64,000 nt of DNA from Pseudarthrobacter chlorophenolicus A6 (GCF_000022025.1 NC_011886.1:3017209-3081208); one strand, 5' to 3'; counted from the first letter of the stretch, positions 30,928-41,096 are shown. Notes: generated from the sequence alone by a model not told the origin. Program-made: numbers and translations.

Positions 30928-31626
30928 ATGTCGCACATCCTGCTCTTAACGAACAGCACCGGCTCGTCGGTAGACATCCTGCCTGCCCTGGAACTGCTGA
31001 ACCACCGCGTGCACATCCTCCCTGCGGAGCCCACAGCCCTCCTTGAAACGGACCCCTGCGACATCGTCCTGCTGGATGCGCGCAAAGACCTCGTGGGCGC
31101 CCGTTCCCTCACCCAGCTCCTGAAGGCCACCGGCCTCAGTGCGCCGCTGGTCCTGATCCTTACCGAAGGCGGCATGGCAGCTGTTTCGTCTGCCTGGGCC
31201 GTGGATGACATCGTCCTGGACTCCGCCGGCCCCGCTGAAGTTGAAGCGCGCATCAGGCTCTCAGTGGCCCGTGCCGTGCCGGAGCAGGACGACGCCCCCA
31301 GCGAAATCCGCGCCGCCGGCGTCGTCATCGACGAAGCCAGCTACACCGCCAGGGTTAATGGAGCCCCCTTGAACCTGACGTTCAAGGAGTTTGAGCTCCT
31401 CAAGTACCTGGCCCAGCACCCGGGGCGCGTCTTCACCAGGCAGCAGCTCCTGACCGAGGTGTGGGGCTACGACTACTACGGCGGCACCCGCACCGTTGAC
31501 GTCCACGTCAGGCGCCTGCGCGCCAAGCTCGGTGCCGACCACGAGAACCTCATCAGCACCGTGCGGAACGTCGGCTACCGGCTGACCCTGGTGCGGCAGC
31601 AGGAAGACGAACTGACCGAAGCCTGA
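30928..31626 (+). CDS. glnR: GlnR-type nitrogen response regulator
   Basis: This 232-residue OmpR-family protein closely resembles actinobacterial GlnR. The atypical receiver reads [31 protein letters not shown] and then [20 protein letters not shown] and [12 protein letters not shown], all GlnR hallmarks. The C-terminal winged helix has [20 protein letters not shown] and [13 protein letters not shown]. GlnR controls genes for ammonium and glutamine assimilation. The next gene is mshD, the same order as Rv0818-Rv0819 in Mycobacterium tuberculosis, which supports the name. The ATG at 30928 follows GGAGG. Confidence 0.85.
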   Translation: MSHILLLTNSTGSSVDILPALELLNHRVHILPAEPTALLETDPCDIVLLDARKDLVGARSLTQLLKATGLSAPLVLILTEGGMAAVSSAWAVDDIVLDSAGPAEVEARIRLSVARAVPEQDDAPSEIRAAGVVIDEASYTARVNGAPLNLTFKEFELLKYLAQHPGRVFTRQQLLTEVWGYDYYGGTRTVDVHVRRLRAKLGADHENLISTVRNVGYRLTLVRQQEDELTEA

Positions 31627-31646
31627 GCCGCCGGCCCCTGATCCCG

Positions 31647-31658
31647 TAGCCTTGCTTC
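31647..31658 (+). promoter_or_regulatory. leaderless -10 element for mshD
   Basis: TAGCCT (31647-31652) is followed by TGCTTC and then the ATG at 31659. No Shine-Dalgarno site is present. Confidence 0.45.
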
Positions 31659-32630
31659 ATGACTCCAGCGCACCCCGAGAAATGGCCCGTCCATGTTGTC
31701 CAAGGCGGGGTTGACCGGCAACTCCTGAAGGACTGCCGCGACCTCCTGGCTGCGGCCGAAGAGTCCGACGGCAACCCCTCGATCTCCGAGCAGACACTGG
31801 TGACCATGCGCGCCGGTGATTCTGCAGACCACTCGCTGCTGACCCTGGCGCTGTACGCCCCGGATGAGGACTCGGATCCGGCCACCGGACAGGACCTGGC
31901 AGGATTCGCCGTGGTGGTGGAGGAGCCGGACCGCAGCGGAGTGTTGGAAATCGCCGTGCACCCTTCGTACCGGAACCAGGGCGTGGCCGACCGCCTGGTG
32001 CGGGCGCTGCAGGACCGCAGGGGGTTCGACGGCCTGAAGGCGTGGTCCCACGGCAACCACGAGGCCGCCGCCGACCTCGCCGCCCGGTACGGCTACGCGC
32101 CGGTGCGGGAGTTGTGGAAGATGCGGATGACGACGGCGGAGGCGGACCTTCCCGAGGCGGCGCTTCCGGAGGGCGTGTCGCTGCGGCCCTTCGTACCCGG
32201 CCAGGACGAGGACGCGTGGCTGGCCGTCAACAGTGCGGCCTTCGCGCACCACCCGGAACAGGGCAGCCTCACCCGGGCGGACCTGGCGGCACGCATGGAG
32301 GAAGACTGGTTCGACCCCGCCGGGTTCCTCCTCGCGGTGGACGCCGGGGGCCGTGTGTTGGGTTTCCACTGGACGAAGGTCCATCCCCGCCACGGCTCGC
32401 ACCCCGCCATCGGCGAGGTCTACGTAGTGGGTGTGGCACCTGAAGCGCAGGGTTCCGGCCTGGGGAAGGCCCTGACGCTTGCCGGCATCAAGTACCTGCA
32501 GGACCTCGGCCTGCACGCCGTGATGCTGTACACCGATGCGGACAACACACCGGCCGTCTCGCTGTACCGCAGGCTGGGGTTCACCCGCTGGGACATGGAC
32601 GTCATGTACGGGCCGGTGAAGGAAGGTTAG
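31659..32630 (+). CDS. mshD: mycothiol synthase
   Basis: MshD acetylates the cysteine of Cys-GlcN-Ins, the last step of mycothiol synthesis, the main thiol of actinobacteria. The 323-residue protein has two GNAT domains. The N-terminal one has EIAVHPSYRNQGVADRLVRA. The active C-terminal one has VYVVGVAPEAQGSGLGKALT and then DADNTPAVSLYRRLGFTRWD. The length and the MYGP ending fit the family. It follows glnR at 32 nt but seems to have its own leaderless start. Confidence 0.92.
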   Translation: MTPAHPEKWPVHVVQGGVDRQLLKDCRDLLAAAEESDGNPSISEQTLVTMRAGDSADHSLLTLALYAPDEDSDPATGQDLAGFAVVVEEPDRSGVLEIAVHPSYRNQGVADRLVRALQDRRGFDGLKAWSHGNHEAAADLAARYGYAPVRELWKMRMTTAEADLPEAALPEGVSLRPFVPGQDEDAWLAVNSAAFAHHPEQGSLTRADLAARMEEDWFDPAGFLLAVDAGGRVLGFHWTKVHPRHGSHPAIGEVYVVGVAPEAQGSGLGKALTLAGIKYLQDLGLHAVMLYTDADNTPAVSLYRRLGFTRWDMDVMYGPVKEG

Positions 32631-32759
32631 TCCAATCGGCTGATTCGCCGGGCGGGGGCCGGAAATCAGGGGCTCCCCCGCGGTGAATGCTTGTAAGGTT
32701 GAAACAGAACCGCGCAGGCCGGAAGCGCCAGCATCAAGCGCCAGGTAAAAGGAGATCCC

Positions 32760-35009
32760 ATGAACCCGGAACCGTCCGGAACAGCCACGTCCCAGGATGC
32801 TGCAACCCCGGTCCGTGCACGCTTCGGCTCCTCCGAGGTTCCGGCCTCCCGGGCCACGCAGGACCGCATCGACATCCCTGAGTTCGCGCCCAACCTGCAG
32901 CCCGAGGGGGACATCAGCCCGGACCGTTTCCTGGACCGCGAGCTGAGCTGGCTCAGCTTCAACTCCCGGGTGCTGGAACTGGCTGAGGACCCCACCCTGC
33001 ACCTGCTGGAACGGGTGAACTTCCTCTCCATCTTTGCCTCCAACCTCGATGAGTTCTTCATGGTCCGGGTGGCCGGCCTGAAGCGCCGTATCGCCACCGG
33101 ACTGGCTGTGCCCTCCCCGGCCGGCCTGAGCCCGGTGGAAGTACTGGAACAGATCAGCGCCGAAGCACACAGGCTGCAGCAGCGGCACGCCCAGGTCTAC
33201 GCCGAGCAGATCCGACCTGCCCTGGCATATGAGCACATCCACCTCATGCACTGGGACGAACTCGACGACGCCGCCCAGCAGCAGCTGAGCGTCATGTTCG
33301 CCGAAAAGGTGTTCCCCATCCTCACGCCCCTCGCGGTGGACCCGGCGCACCCCTTCCCGTACATTTCCGGGCTGTCCCTCAACCTGGCCGTGGTGGTCCG
33401 GAACCCGGTGAGCGACAAGGAACTGTTCGCCCGCGTCAAGGTGCCGGACCAGCTGCCGCGCCTGATCTCCATCGACGGCCCGCGTGCAGGTGCCGTGGCC
33501 GGACGCGTGGCACGTTTCATCGCCCTCGAAGACGTCATCGCCGTCCACCTGGACAAGCTCTTCCCCGGCATGGAAGTCCTGGAGCACCACACCTTCCGCG
33601 TTACCCGCAACGAAGACGTGGAGGTTGAAGAGGACGACGCCGAGAACCTCCTCCAGGCCCTGGAGAAGGAACTCCTGCGCCGCCGGTTCGGCCCGCCGGT
33701 CCGGCTGGAACTCACCAACGACATCAACCCCAACATCCGGGCGCTGCTGATCCGCGAACTCGGCGTGGAGGAGTCCGAGGTCTACTCGGTGCCCGCTCCG
33801 CTCGATCTCCGCGGCCTCGCCGTCATTGGCGGCATCGACCGCGCCGACCTGCACTACCCCAAGCACGTACCGCACACCTCCCGGTACCTGAACGAGTCCG
33901 AGACGTCCAAGGCCGCCAACGTTTTTGCCGCCATGCGCCGCCGGGACATCCTCCTGCACCACCCGTACGATTCGTTCTCCACCTCCGTGCAGGCCTTCCT
34001 GGAGCAGGCCGCGGCGGATCCCAAGGTGCAGGCCATCAAGCAGACGCTGTACCGCACCTCCGGCGACTCCCCCATCGTCGATGCGCTCATCGACGCCGCG
34101 GAGGCTGGCAAACAGGTCCTGGCCCTGGTGGAAATCAAGGCCCGGTTCGATGAACAGGCCAACATCTCCTGGGCCCGCAAGCTGGAACAGGCCGGCGTCC
34201 ACGTGGTGTACGGCATCGTGGGCCTGAAGACGCACTGCAAGCTGTCCCTGGTGGTCCGCCAGGAAGTGGATGGCCTGCGCCGCTACTGCCACATCGGCAC
34301 CGGCAACTACCACCCCCGCACCGCACGGTACTACGAGGACCTTGGCCTCCTGACGTCCAACGAGCAGGTGGGCCAGGACCTGTCCAAGCTGTTCAACCAG
34401 CTCTCCGGCTACGCCCCCAAGTCGACGTTCAAGCGGCTCCTGGTGGCTCCCCGCTCCGTCCGCTCCGGGCTGATCGACAGGATCGAAACCGAGATCCGCA
34501 ACGCCCGGGCAGGCAAGCCGGGACGCGTGCAGATCAAGGTCAACTCCATGGTCGACGAAGCCATCATCGACTCCCTCTACCGCGCGTCCCAGGCAGGCGT
34601 GAAGGTGGACGTGGTGGTGCGCGGAATCTGCTCGCTGCGCCCCGGCGTTCCGGGCCTGAGCGAGAACATCACCGTCCGGTCCATCCTGGGCCGGTTCCTG
34701 GAGCACTCCCGCGTGTTTGCCTTCGCCAACGGCGGGGACCCCGTGGTCTACATCGGCTCGGCCGACATGATGCACCGCAACCTCGACCGCCGGGTGGAGG
34801 CCCTGGTGCAGCTTGCCAGCGCCGATGACATCACCTACGTCCTCGACCTGCTGCAGCGCTACCTGGCACCGGAAACCTCCAGCTGGCACCTGGACAACGA
34901 CGGCCACTGGATCCGCCACCACCTCGGGGAAGACGGCAAGCCGCTTGAGGACGTCCAGTCCTGGCTGCTCGCCTCGCGCCCCCGGCAGCGCAGCCTGAGC
35001 CGGCGTTAG
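32760..35009 (+). CDS. ppk: polyphosphate kinase 1
   Basis: PPK1 reversibly makes polyphosphate from ATP. The 749-residue protein starts with a 50-residue polar extension, then the PPK1 N domain at [20 protein letters not shown]. The head domain follows. The two phospholipase D-like catalytic domains include [19 protein letters not shown], which carries the phosphorylated histidine, and [20 protein letters not shown]. The ATG has AAAAGGAG 5 nt upstream. The next gene is a MutT1-like hydrolase, the pairing found at ppk1-mutT1 in mycobacteria. Confidence 0.96.
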   Translation: MNPEPSGTATSQDAATPVRARFGSSEVPASRATQDRIDIPEFAPNLQPEGDISPDRFLDRELSWLSFNSRVLELAEDPTLHLLERVNFLSIFASNLDEFFMVRVAGLKRRIATGLAVPSPAGLSPVEVLEQISAEAHRLQQRHAQVYAEQIRPALAYEHIHLMHWDELDDAAQQQLSVMFAEKVFPILTPLAVDPAHPFPYISGLSLNLAVVVRNPVSDKELFARVKVPDQLPRLISIDGPRAGAVAGRVARFIALEDVIAVHLDKLFPGMEVLEHHTFRVTRNEDVEVEEDDAENLLQALEKELLRRRFGPPVRLELTNDINPNIRALLIRELGVEESEVYSVPAPLDLRGLAVIGGIDRADLHYPKHVPHTSRYLNESETSKAANVFAAMRRRDILLHHPYDSFSTSVQAFLEQAAADPKVQAIKQTLYRTSGDSPIVDALIDAAEAGKQVLALVEIKARFDEQANISWARKLEQAGVHVVYGIVGLKTHCKLSLVVRQEVDGLRRYCHIGTGNYHPRTARYYEDLGLLTSNEQVGQDLSKLFNQLSGYAPKSTFKRLLVAPRSVRSGLIDRIETEIRNARAGKPGRVQIKVNSMVDEAIIDSLYRASQAGVKVDVVVRGICSLRPGVPGLSENITVRSILGRFLEHSRVFAFANGGDPVVYIGSADMMHRNLDRRVEALVQLASADDITYVLDLLQRYLAPETSSWHLDNDGHWIRHHLGEDGKPLEDVQSWLLASRPRQRSLSRR

Positions 35010-35019
35010 GGCACCGGTT

Positions 35020-35988
35020 TTGTCGAGCGATGCACTCGTAGAAGACCAGACAGACCATCCCGGGGAACCAGTAGCGGTCACCGCTGCCGGAGCCATCCCC
35101 TGGCGGGCCACCCGGGAAGGCCTCGAAGTCCTCCTGATCCACCGCCCCCGCTATGACGACTGGTCATGGCCAAAAGGCAAGATCGACGACGGCGAGACGG
35201 TACCCGAGTGCGCGGTCCGGGAAGTGCGGGAGGAGATCGGGCTTGATGCCCCGCTGGGCATTCCCCTGCCGCCCATCCACTACCACGTGGCTTCGGGGTT
35301 GAAGGTGGTCTACTACTGGGCCGTGAAGGTTAACGGCGCACGCCTGGTGCCGGATGGCAAGGAAGTGGATTCCGTGATGTGGTGCAGCCCGGACAGGGCG
35401 GCCGCGCTGCTCTCCAATCCTTCGGATACCGTGCCTCTGCAGCATCTGCGGGAGGCACATGCCCGCGGCGGGCTGGACACCTGGCCGCTGGTGGTTGTCC
35501 GCCATGCCAAGGCAAAGCCGCGTTCATCCTGGACCAAGGCCGAAGGTGAACGGCCGCTGGCTGCCACGGGTATCCGGCAGGCGCAGGCCGTCGGAAGGCT
35601 GCTGCAGGCATGGAAGCCGCCGCGGGTGGTCACCAGCCCGTGGCTCCGCTGCGTAGCCACAGTGGCTCCCTATGCGAAGGCCAGCGGCGCGAAGGTCAAG
35701 ATAGCGGAGGCCCTGACGGAACACCGGCATGAGCGCAGCCCCAGAAAAACGGCCGATATCATTGAGTCACTGTTCGACAAGCAGAGGCCCGTGGCAGTCT
35801 GCACGCACCGCCCGGCGCTGCCCACAGTCCTCGCCCAGTTGGCCAAGCACATGCCGGCGCGGCTGGGCAGCCTGCTCCCCTCCGCGGACCCGTATTTGTC
35901 CCCGGGAGAGCTGGTGGTGTGCCACGTGGCCCATGCCAAGGGGAACAACGTTGTAGCGGTTGAGCGGTTCAAGCCCTTCGACGACTGA
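35020..35988 (+). CDS. mutT1: MutT1-like Nudix plus histidine-phosphatase protein
   Basis: This 322-residue fusion has an N-terminal Nudix domain with a complete Nudix box, GKIDDGETVPECAVREVREE followed by IGL. The C-terminal histidine phosphatase domain begins at LVVVRHAKAKPR. Mycobacterial MutT1 has the same two domains and removes oxidised nucleotides and diadenosine polyphosphates. The only plausible start is a TTG at 35020, 11 nt after ppk. The tight spacing implies co-transcription with ppk. Confidence 0.88.
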   Translation: MSSDALVEDQTDHPGEPVAVTAAGAIPWRATREGLEVLLIHRPRYDDWSWPKGKIDDGETVPECAVREVREEIGLDAPLGIPLPPIHYHVASGLKVVYYWAVKVNGARLVPDGKEVDSVMWCSPDRAAALLSNPSDTVPLQHLREAHARGGLDTWPLVVVRHAKAKPRSSWTKAEGERPLAATGIRQAQAVGRLLQAWKPPRVVTSPWLRCVATVAPYAKASGAKVKIAEALTEHRHERSPRKTADIIESLFDKQRPVAVCTHRPALPTVLAQLAKHMPARLGSLLPSADPYLSPGELVVCHVAHAKGNNVVAVERFKPFDD

Positions 35989-36010
35989 CGGTACTGGCTG
36001 GCCCGCCCGG

Positions 36011-36058
36011 TTGACCTCGTGCGGTTTTGTATCAAATACTTGGTACAAAGCCGCACGA
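36011..36058 (+). promoter_or_regulatory. promoter with a 42-bp palindromic operator
   Basis: TTGACC (36011-36016) and AATACT (36035-36040) are 18 nt apart and form a likely promoter. A palindrome from 36017 to 36058 covers the -10. The two 21-nt arms match at 18 positions. The core is TTGTATCAAAT facing ACTTGGTACAA. It ends just before the GGGGG ribosome site of the membrane-protein gene. It is probably the binding site of the GntR-family repressor encoded at the end of the same operon. Confidence 0.65.
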
Positions 36059-36072
36059 ATTTGGGGGATGAT

Positions 36073-37692
36073 GTGCCAGGCCTCGACGCCTTAGCGTTTA
36101 CTGCAATGCAGCCAACGGTGATCCTGTTTCCGTTCCTGCTGGCCGCAGGGGTCTACCTGCTGCTCCGGTGGGTCATCTGGCAGCCGGGCAATCCCGGGTC
36201 AGCGGACACCGCGGCCAAGCACGCACTCTGGATCGGGGTCATCGGCTGGCTGGTGAGTTCGCTCCAGCCGGCGGCGAAGGCGGGCCTGATCCCCGTCTCC
36301 GACGTCTCCGAGGCGCCGTCCGCCGTCGAACTCCTTCCCGTCCTGGCGTGGCCCGTCCTGGGCTGCCTTGCGGTGCATGCGATCGGCCAGCTCAGCTATC
36401 CCGGTCCACGGCTTCCCCGTCGGCGGGCGAGCCTGGACGTACGCCGGATCCGGGATTTCCTGCCCCGGAAACTGGCCTGGACGGTGCTGGCCATCTTCGT
36501 CACGGCTGCCGGGCAAATCGCGTGGACGGCGGGCGTGCCGGGATTCGACCCTGCTCCCTACGTCCCGCGTCCCGAACCGTCCGGCGGTTACGTGTACTAC
36601 GGCGGGGACGGCAGGGTCCCCGGCATCGACCTCGCCGCCCCTTTGGGTGGCGCCCTGGTGGTCCTGGCGGCCGGAACTTTTGCCGTCCTGGCACTGATCG
36701 CCCGGCGCCGGCGGCTGGAATGGCTCTCATCCGAGGACAACAGCCTCCTGCGGACCATTGCAATGAACCGGCTGCTCCGTACCGTGGCCACGGTGGCCTC
36801 CGGCCTGGCCGCGATCGCCGGCAACCACGCTGCCCTGACGGACCCGGCAGAAGGTACCGGCAACTGGGCCAGTCCCGCCGCCATGTTGAACCTCGTAGTG
36901 CTCCTGGCGATGTGGTGGTGGGCGCCGCCCAAACTGTCCCATGGCCTGACCGAACGCCGGGCCCGCCGGATGACTGACCCGCAACCTGCCACGAAACTGG
37001 TGGTCTCGATCGGGCCGGCCATGGGCCTGGCCGCGCTGATTCCGCTGGTGGCAGCAGCCGTGATGCCGGGAGTCCTCACCGGCCAGCCGGCGCTCTTCGT
37101 AGCACTGGCGGCCATGGCTGTGCTGGCGGTTGTGGCCGGCGGGGAGGTCCTCCTGCACCGCAACTACGGCACGGACAGGGAGCCCCGCCACTGGCCCCGC
37201 CAGCCGGTCTCCCCCGCACTGACCACCACGGTGGTTGCTGCCGCGGCCATCCTGCTCGGCGTCATCGTCCTCATCGCAGCGTGGCAGGCGGAGGCGGGCG
37301 CGCCGCCGTCGTGGATTGCGGCAGTGTGGACCACTGCTGCCGCCATCGGAACCGCCGCCGTGCCCTTTGCCGTGGCACGGCGCCGCCGCAGCATCCCCGC
37401 GACGGTTCGCGGACTGGACGCCGCCCTTCGCGCCATCACGCTGCACAGGGTGGCCCGCACCCTGGCTGCCCTCTTTGCCGCCCAGGCGGGCGCGCTGCTC
37501 ATGAGCGCAGCACCAGGGCTGCAACGCTTTTCCCCGCCCGGCGCGGATACCACCTCGGTCCTGTGGCAGGTGGCACCGGGAGCCGGAGTGATTCTGGCTG
37601 CTGCCGGCGTGGTCATTGCGGTGATCCCTGTCCGCGGGATCTCCGCCAAGCCTGCCTCCGCGGCTGCGCCCGCACCGGAAACGGTGCCGTGA
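36073..37692 (+). CDS. polytopic membrane protein controlled by a GntR repressor
   Basis: This protein of about 539 residues has around 11-12 membrane segments and no recognised family motif. Hydrophobic stretches include TVILFPFLLAAGVYLLLRWV, GALVVLAAGTFAVLALIA and TTTVVAAAAILLGVIVLIAA. A Tyr/Gly-rich loop (PSGGYVYYGGDGRVPG) lies between two of them. I chose the GTG at 36073 because GGGGG lies 5 nt upstream; starting at 36019 would put the coding region inside the operator palindrome. The 3' end overlaps the GntR gene by 4 nt. YtrA-type GntR repressors often control membrane or transporter genes, but the substrate here is unknown. Confidence 0.75.
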   Translation: MPGLDALAFTAMQPTVILFPFLLAAGVYLLLRWVIWQPGNPGSADTAAKHALWIGVIGWLVSSLQPAAKAGLIPVSDVSEAPSAVELLPVLAWPVLGCLAVHAIGQLSYPGPRLPRRRASLDVRRIRDFLPRKLAWTVLAIFVTAAGQIAWTAGVPGFDPAPYVPRPEPSGGYVYYGGDGRVPGIDLAAPLGGALVVLAAGTFAVLALIARRRRLEWLSSEDNSLLRTIAMNRLLRTVATVASGLAAIAGNHAALTDPAEGTGNWASPAAMLNLVVLLAMWWWAPPKLSHGLTERRARRMTDPQPATKLVVSIGPAMGLAALIPLVAAAVMPGVLTGQPALFVALAAMAVLAVVAGGEVLLHRNYGTDREPRHWPRQPVSPALTTTVVAAAAILLGVIVLIAAWQAEAGAPPSWIAAVWTTAAAIGTAAVPFAVARRRRSIPATVRGLDAALRAITLHRVARTLAALFAAQAGALLMSAAPGLQRFSPPGADTTSVLWQVAPGAGVILAAAGVVIAVIPVRGISAKPASAAAPAPETVP

Positions 37693-38093
37693 GCGCCGGA
37701 ATCACAGTGGACCTGCGGTCCGCCACTCCGCCCTACGAGCAGATCCGGTCCCAAATCAGCTCCCTGGTTGCCGTTGGCGCACTGACCGCTGGAAGCAGGC
37801 TGCCCACAGTCCGCAGCCTGGCCTCGGATTTGGGCATTGCTGCCGGCACCGTGGCCAGGGCGTACAAGGAGTTGGAGGCGGCCGGAGTTGTGGAATCACG
37901 ACGCCGGGGCGGCACCTTCGTCGCCTCCGTTCCGGACGGCGCCGGGCACGGCAGCCCGGGTACAGTCCCGCCGGAGGTGATGGCCGCCGTCGAACGCTAT
38001 GTGCAGGCCGGCCGGACGGCAGGACTCGGCGATGACCTGCTGCTGGACCTGGTCCGAGGAAAGCTGGGACGGAAGCGGACCAATGGTCGGTGA
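37689..38093 (+). CDS. GntR-family transcriptional regulator, YtrA type
   Basis: This 134-residue regulator has the short YtrA-type architecture: a winged helix (PPYEQIRSQISSLVAVGALT, then SRLPTVRSLASDLGIAAGTV and ARAYKELEAAGVVESRRRGG) and only a small C-terminal part, no large effector domain. The GTG start overlaps the membrane-protein stop (GTGA), so the two are translationally coupled. It most likely represses its own operon through the palindrome at 36017-36058. Confidence 0.88.
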   Translation: MSAGITVDLRSATPPYEQIRSQISSLVAVGALTAGSRLPTVRSLASDLGIAAGTVARAYKELEAAGVVESRRRGGTFVASVPDGAGHGSPGTVPPEVMAAVERYVQAGRTAGLGDDLLLDLVRGKLGRKRTNGR

Positions 38094-38176
38094 TCCGCGC
38101 CGGGCACCTGGGCTTCACGCTGTGGCTGGTGATTCGTGCCATCCGCAACCTCACCGTTCCTCCCGCCGGGCGCCGG

Positions 38177-38188
38177 TAGACTGGGACG
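38177..38188 (+). promoter_or_regulatory. leaderless -10 element for thyA
   Basis: TAGACT (38177-38182) is followed by GGGACG and then the GTG start at 38189. Confidence 0.5.
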
Positions 38189-38992
38189 GTGAGCATCCCC
38201 ACGCCTTATGAAGACCTTCTGCGCGACGTCCTGGCCCAGGGCACGCACAAATCCGACCGTACGGGCACCGGAACCACCAGCGTTTTCGGCCGCCAGATCC
38301 GTTTCGACCTGGCCGAAGGCTTCCCGCTCATCACCACCAAGCGGGTCCACTTCAAGTCCGTGGCGGTGGAGCTGTTGTGGTTCCTGCGCGGCGAAACCAA
38401 CGTGAAGTGGATGCAGGACCAGGGCGTCACCATCTGGAACGAATGGGCTGACGAGGACGGCGACCTCGGCCCGGTTTACGGTGTGCAGTGGCGCAGCTGG
38501 CCCACCCCGGACGGCGGCCACATCGACCAGATCGCCGAGCTCGTAGAGAACCTCAAGGCCAACCCGGACTCCCGCCGGCACATCGTCTCTGCCTGGAACG
38601 TCTCCGAGCTCAATGACATGGCACTGCCGCCGTGCCACGCGTTCTTCCAGTTCTATGTTGCCGACGGAAAGCTCTCCTGCCAGCTGTACCAGCGTTCGGC
38701 GGACATGTTCCTGGGCGTCCCGTTCAACATCGCCTCCTACGCCCTGCTCACGTACATGCTGGCGCAGCAGGTGGGCCTTGAGCCCGGCGAATTTGTCTGG
38801 ACCGGCGGCGACGTCCACATTTACGAGAACCACATGGACCAGGTCCTCAAGCAGCTCGAACGCGAGCCTTACGAGTACCCGCAGCTGAAGATCAACAGGA
38901 AACCCGCCTCGATCTTCGACTACACGCTGGAAGACTTCGAGGTGGTCGGTTACAAGCACCACCCCACCATTAAGGCGCCGATTGCCGTATGA
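38189..38992 (+). CDS. thyA: thymidylate synthase
   Basis: ThyA methylates dUMP to dTMP using methylene-tetrahydrofolate, which it turns into dihydrofolate. The 267-residue protein has the substrate loop [20 protein letters not shown]. The catalytic cysteine lies in [20 protein letters not shown], and the folate/dUMP site is [20 protein letters not shown]. The start is GTG. The stop overlaps folA, whose product regenerates tetrahydrofolate, so the pair works as a functional unit. Confidence 0.97.
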   Translation: MSIPTPYEDLLRDVLAQGTHKSDRTGTGTTSVFGRQIRFDLAEGFPLITTKRVHFKSVAVELLWFLRGETNVKWMQDQGVTIWNEWADEDGDLGPVYGVQWRSWPTPDGGHIDQIAELVENLKANPDSRRHIVSAWNVSELNDMALPPCHAFFQFYVADGKLSCQLYQRSADMFLGVPFNIASYALLTYMLAQQVGLEPGEFVWTGGDVHIYENHMDQVLKQLEREPYEYPQLKINRKPASIFDYTLEDFEVVGYKHHPTIKAPIAV

Positions 38993-39573
38993 GCACCGAG
39001 AACTCCACCGATCCCCAATCCTTCACCGAGGAGCTTGCCGCCTCCATCACCGGCGTGGGCCTGATCTGGGCGCAGACCCCGGACGGCGTCATCGGCAAGG
39101 ACGGCGACATGCCCTGGCACCTGCCCGAGGACCTCAGGCACTTCACCCGGCTGACCACCGGACACCCGGTGATCATGGGCCGCAAAACCTGGCTGTCCTT
39201 TCCGGAAAAGTACCGCCCCCTGCCCGGGCGCACCAACATCGTCATCACCCGGCAGAAGAGCTGGGCCGATACGCCCGAGGCGGAAGGCGCCGTAGTGGTC
39301 CCCTCACTGGACGACGCACTGCTGGAGTCCCAGTTCGTCGACGGCGGCGACACCGTGTGGATCCTTGGCGGCGGCGAAATTTTCCGCCAGTCGACGGAGC
39401 TCGCCAACGTTGCGGTGGTCACCACCATCGACGTGGAGGCCGACGGCGATACGTACGCTCCGGAGCTCGGCACGAGTTGGGAGGCCAGCTCCTCCCTCCC
39501 CCCGGACGGCTGGCTGACAGGCGCCAATGGCACGCGCTACCGATTCACCAAATGGTCACGGACCGAAAGCTAG
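38989..39573 (+). CDS. folA: dihydrofolate reductase
   Basis: FolA reduces dihydrofolate to tetrahydrofolate with NADPH. The 194-residue protein has [20 protein letters not shown] with the expected Trp, [20 protein letters not shown] and [18 protein letters not shown] binds NADPH. An N-terminal extension of about 20 residues precedes the fold. The ATG overlaps the thyA stop by 4 nt. Confidence 0.96.
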   Translation: MSTENSTDPQSFTEELAASITGVGLIWAQTPDGVIGKDGDMPWHLPEDLRHFTRLTTGHPVIMGRKTWLSFPEKYRPLPGRTNIVITRQKSWADTPEAEGAVVVPSLDDALLESQFVDGGDTVWILGGGEIFRQSTELANVAVVTTIDVEADGDTYAPELGTSWEASSSLPPDGWLTGANGTRYRFTKWSRTES

Positions 39574-39577
39574 GACG

Positions 39578-39796
39578 ATGCTGAAGAAACCCGAAACCCT
39601 GTTCGTCCTGGGGTACATGCTCCTCCCCCTGCTGGCGCTGCTGTCCGCGATCGTTGGGCTCACCATGATCCTGGGAGGCAACAAGATCGCCGGCGCCATC
39701 GTGCTGGTAGTGGTGACGCAGGCCTTCGCCTTCGGTGCGTTCTTTGCCCTGCGCGCCCGCAAAACCTCACTGCTCGAAGAGACCGACCGGGGCTAG
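39578..39796 (+). CDS. small two-helix membrane protein after folA
   Basis: This 72-residue protein has two membrane helices (ETLFVLGYMLLPLLALLSAI and GAIVLVVVTQAFAFGAFFAL) and an acidic tail. It lies 4 nt after folA with AGGA before the ATG, so it is part of the thyA-folA operon. Function is unknown. Confidence 0.8.
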   Translation: MLKKPETLFVLGYMLLPLLALLSAIVGLTMILGGNKIAGAIVLVVVTQAFAFGAFFALRARKTSLLEETDRG

Positions 39797-39908
39797 CCTG
39801 TTTCGGCTGCCGGCCGCAGGGATGCGCAAAGGGTCCAGGCCGCCGTCGTACCCTGCCGGAGCCTGGCGGCAGTGACGTAACCGACTGCGCCCTTCCGGTT
39901 GCGAAGTC

Positions 39909-39920
39909 TAAACTGTACGA
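39909..39920 (+). promoter_or_regulatory. leaderless -10 element for asd
   Basis: TAAACT (39909-39914) is followed by GTACGA and then the ATG at 39921. No Shine-Dalgarno site is present. Confidence 0.55.
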
Positions 39921-41051
39921 ATGACTACAGCAGCTACCCCTTCTGTCGGCCTGGTCGGATGGCGCGGCATGGTGGGCTCCGTCCTCATGCAGCGCATGCA
40001 GGACGAGGGCGACTTCGCCAACATCAACCCGGTGTTCTTCTCCACGTCCAACGCGGGAGGTGCCGCCCCGTCCTTCGCTGACGGCGCAGGCAAGCTCGAG
40101 AACGCGTTTGACCTCGACACCCTGGCGAAGCTGCCCATTATTGTCACCGCCCAGGGCGGGGACTACACCAAGCAGGTCCACGGCGAACTGCGCGGCCGCG
40201 GCTGGGACGGCCTCTGGATTGATGCCGCCTCCACGCTGCGCATGAACGACGACTCGATCATCGTCCTGGACCCCATCAACCGCGATGTGATCGACAAGGG
40301 CCTGGTCAACGGCACCAAGGACTTCATCGGCGGCAACTGCACCGTCTCCTGCATGCTCATGGGTCTCGGCGGACTGTTCAAGAACGGCCTCGTCGAATGG
40401 GGCACGTCCATGACCTACCAGGCTGCCTCCGGCGGCGGCGCCCGCCACATGCGTGAGCTCCTCAGCCAGTTCGGCACGCTCAACGCCGAAGTCAGCACCG
40501 AACTTGATGACCCGGCTTCGGCGATCCTTGAGATCGACCGCAAGGTCCTGGCCCACCAGCGCACCGACATCGACGCTACCCAGTTCGGCGTTCCGCTGGC
40601 CGGCTCTTTGATCCCCTGGATCGACGCGGACCTGGGCAACGGCCAGTCCAAGGAAGAGTGGAAGGCCGGGGTTGAGACCAACAAGATCCTGGGCACCTCC
40701 GAGGAAAACCACGTGATCATGGACGGGCTGTGCGTCCGGATCGGCGCCATGCGCTCCCACTCCCAGGCACTGACTCTGAAGCTTCGCGAGGACCTCTCCG
40801 TTGCCGAGATCGAAAAGCTGCTGGCCGAGGACAACGAGTGGGCCAAGGTGGTTCCAAACACCAAGGAAGCCTCCATGGCCGACCTGACCCCCGTGGCCGC
40901 TTCCGGCACCCTGGACATCCCCGTGGGCCGCATCCGCAAGATGGAGATGGGCCCCAACTACATCAGCGCCTTCACCGTGGGCGACCAGCTGCTCTGGGGT
41001 GCCGCCGAGCCGCTGCGCCGCATGCTGAACATCGCCACCGGCAACCTGTAA
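39921..41051 (+). CDS. asd: aspartate-semialdehyde dehydrogenase
   Basis: Asd reduces aspartyl phosphate to aspartate semialdehyde, the branch point to lysine, methionine and threonine and to diaminopimelate for the cell wall. The 376-residue protein has the nucleotide loop [20 protein letters not shown]. The active-site cysteine is in [17 protein letters not shown]. It resembles the longer enterobacterial-type enzyme rather than the shorter form often coded beside lysC in actinobacteria; no lysC lies nearby. A terminator follows. Confidence 0.95.
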   Translation: MTTAATPSVGLVGWRGMVGSVLMQRMQDEGDFANINPVFFSTSNAGGAAPSFADGAGKLENAFDLDTLAKLPIIVTAQGGDYTKQVHGELRGRGWDGLWIDAASTLRMNDDSIIVLDPINRDVIDKGLVNGTKDFIGGNCTVSCMLMGLGGLFKNGLVEWGTSMTYQAASGGGARHMRELLSQFGTLNAEVSTELDDPASAILEIDRKVLAHQRTDIDATQFGVPLAGSLIPWIDADLGNGQSKEEWKAGVETNKILGTSEENHVIMDGLCVRIGAMRSHSQALTLKLREDLSVAEIEKLLAEDNEWAKVVPNTKEASMADLTPVAASGTLDIPVGRIRKMEMGPNYISAFTVGDQLLWGAAEPLRRMLNIATGNL

Positions 41052-41064
41052 CCGTTGTTCCACG

Positions 41065-41096
41065 AGCGGTCCTGCCCCGGTTGAGGCAGGACCGCT
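41065..41096 (+). terminator. terminator after asd
   Basis: A perfect 12-bp stem (41065-41076 with 41085-41096) is followed by TGTGTTTA. Confidence 0.88.

Noticed and set aside
31575..35111. Very long open frame (about 1178 codons) antisense to mshD and ppk
   Set aside because: It mirrors the codon pattern of well-identified genes on the other strand. High GC removes stop codons from antisense frames. It has no family features.
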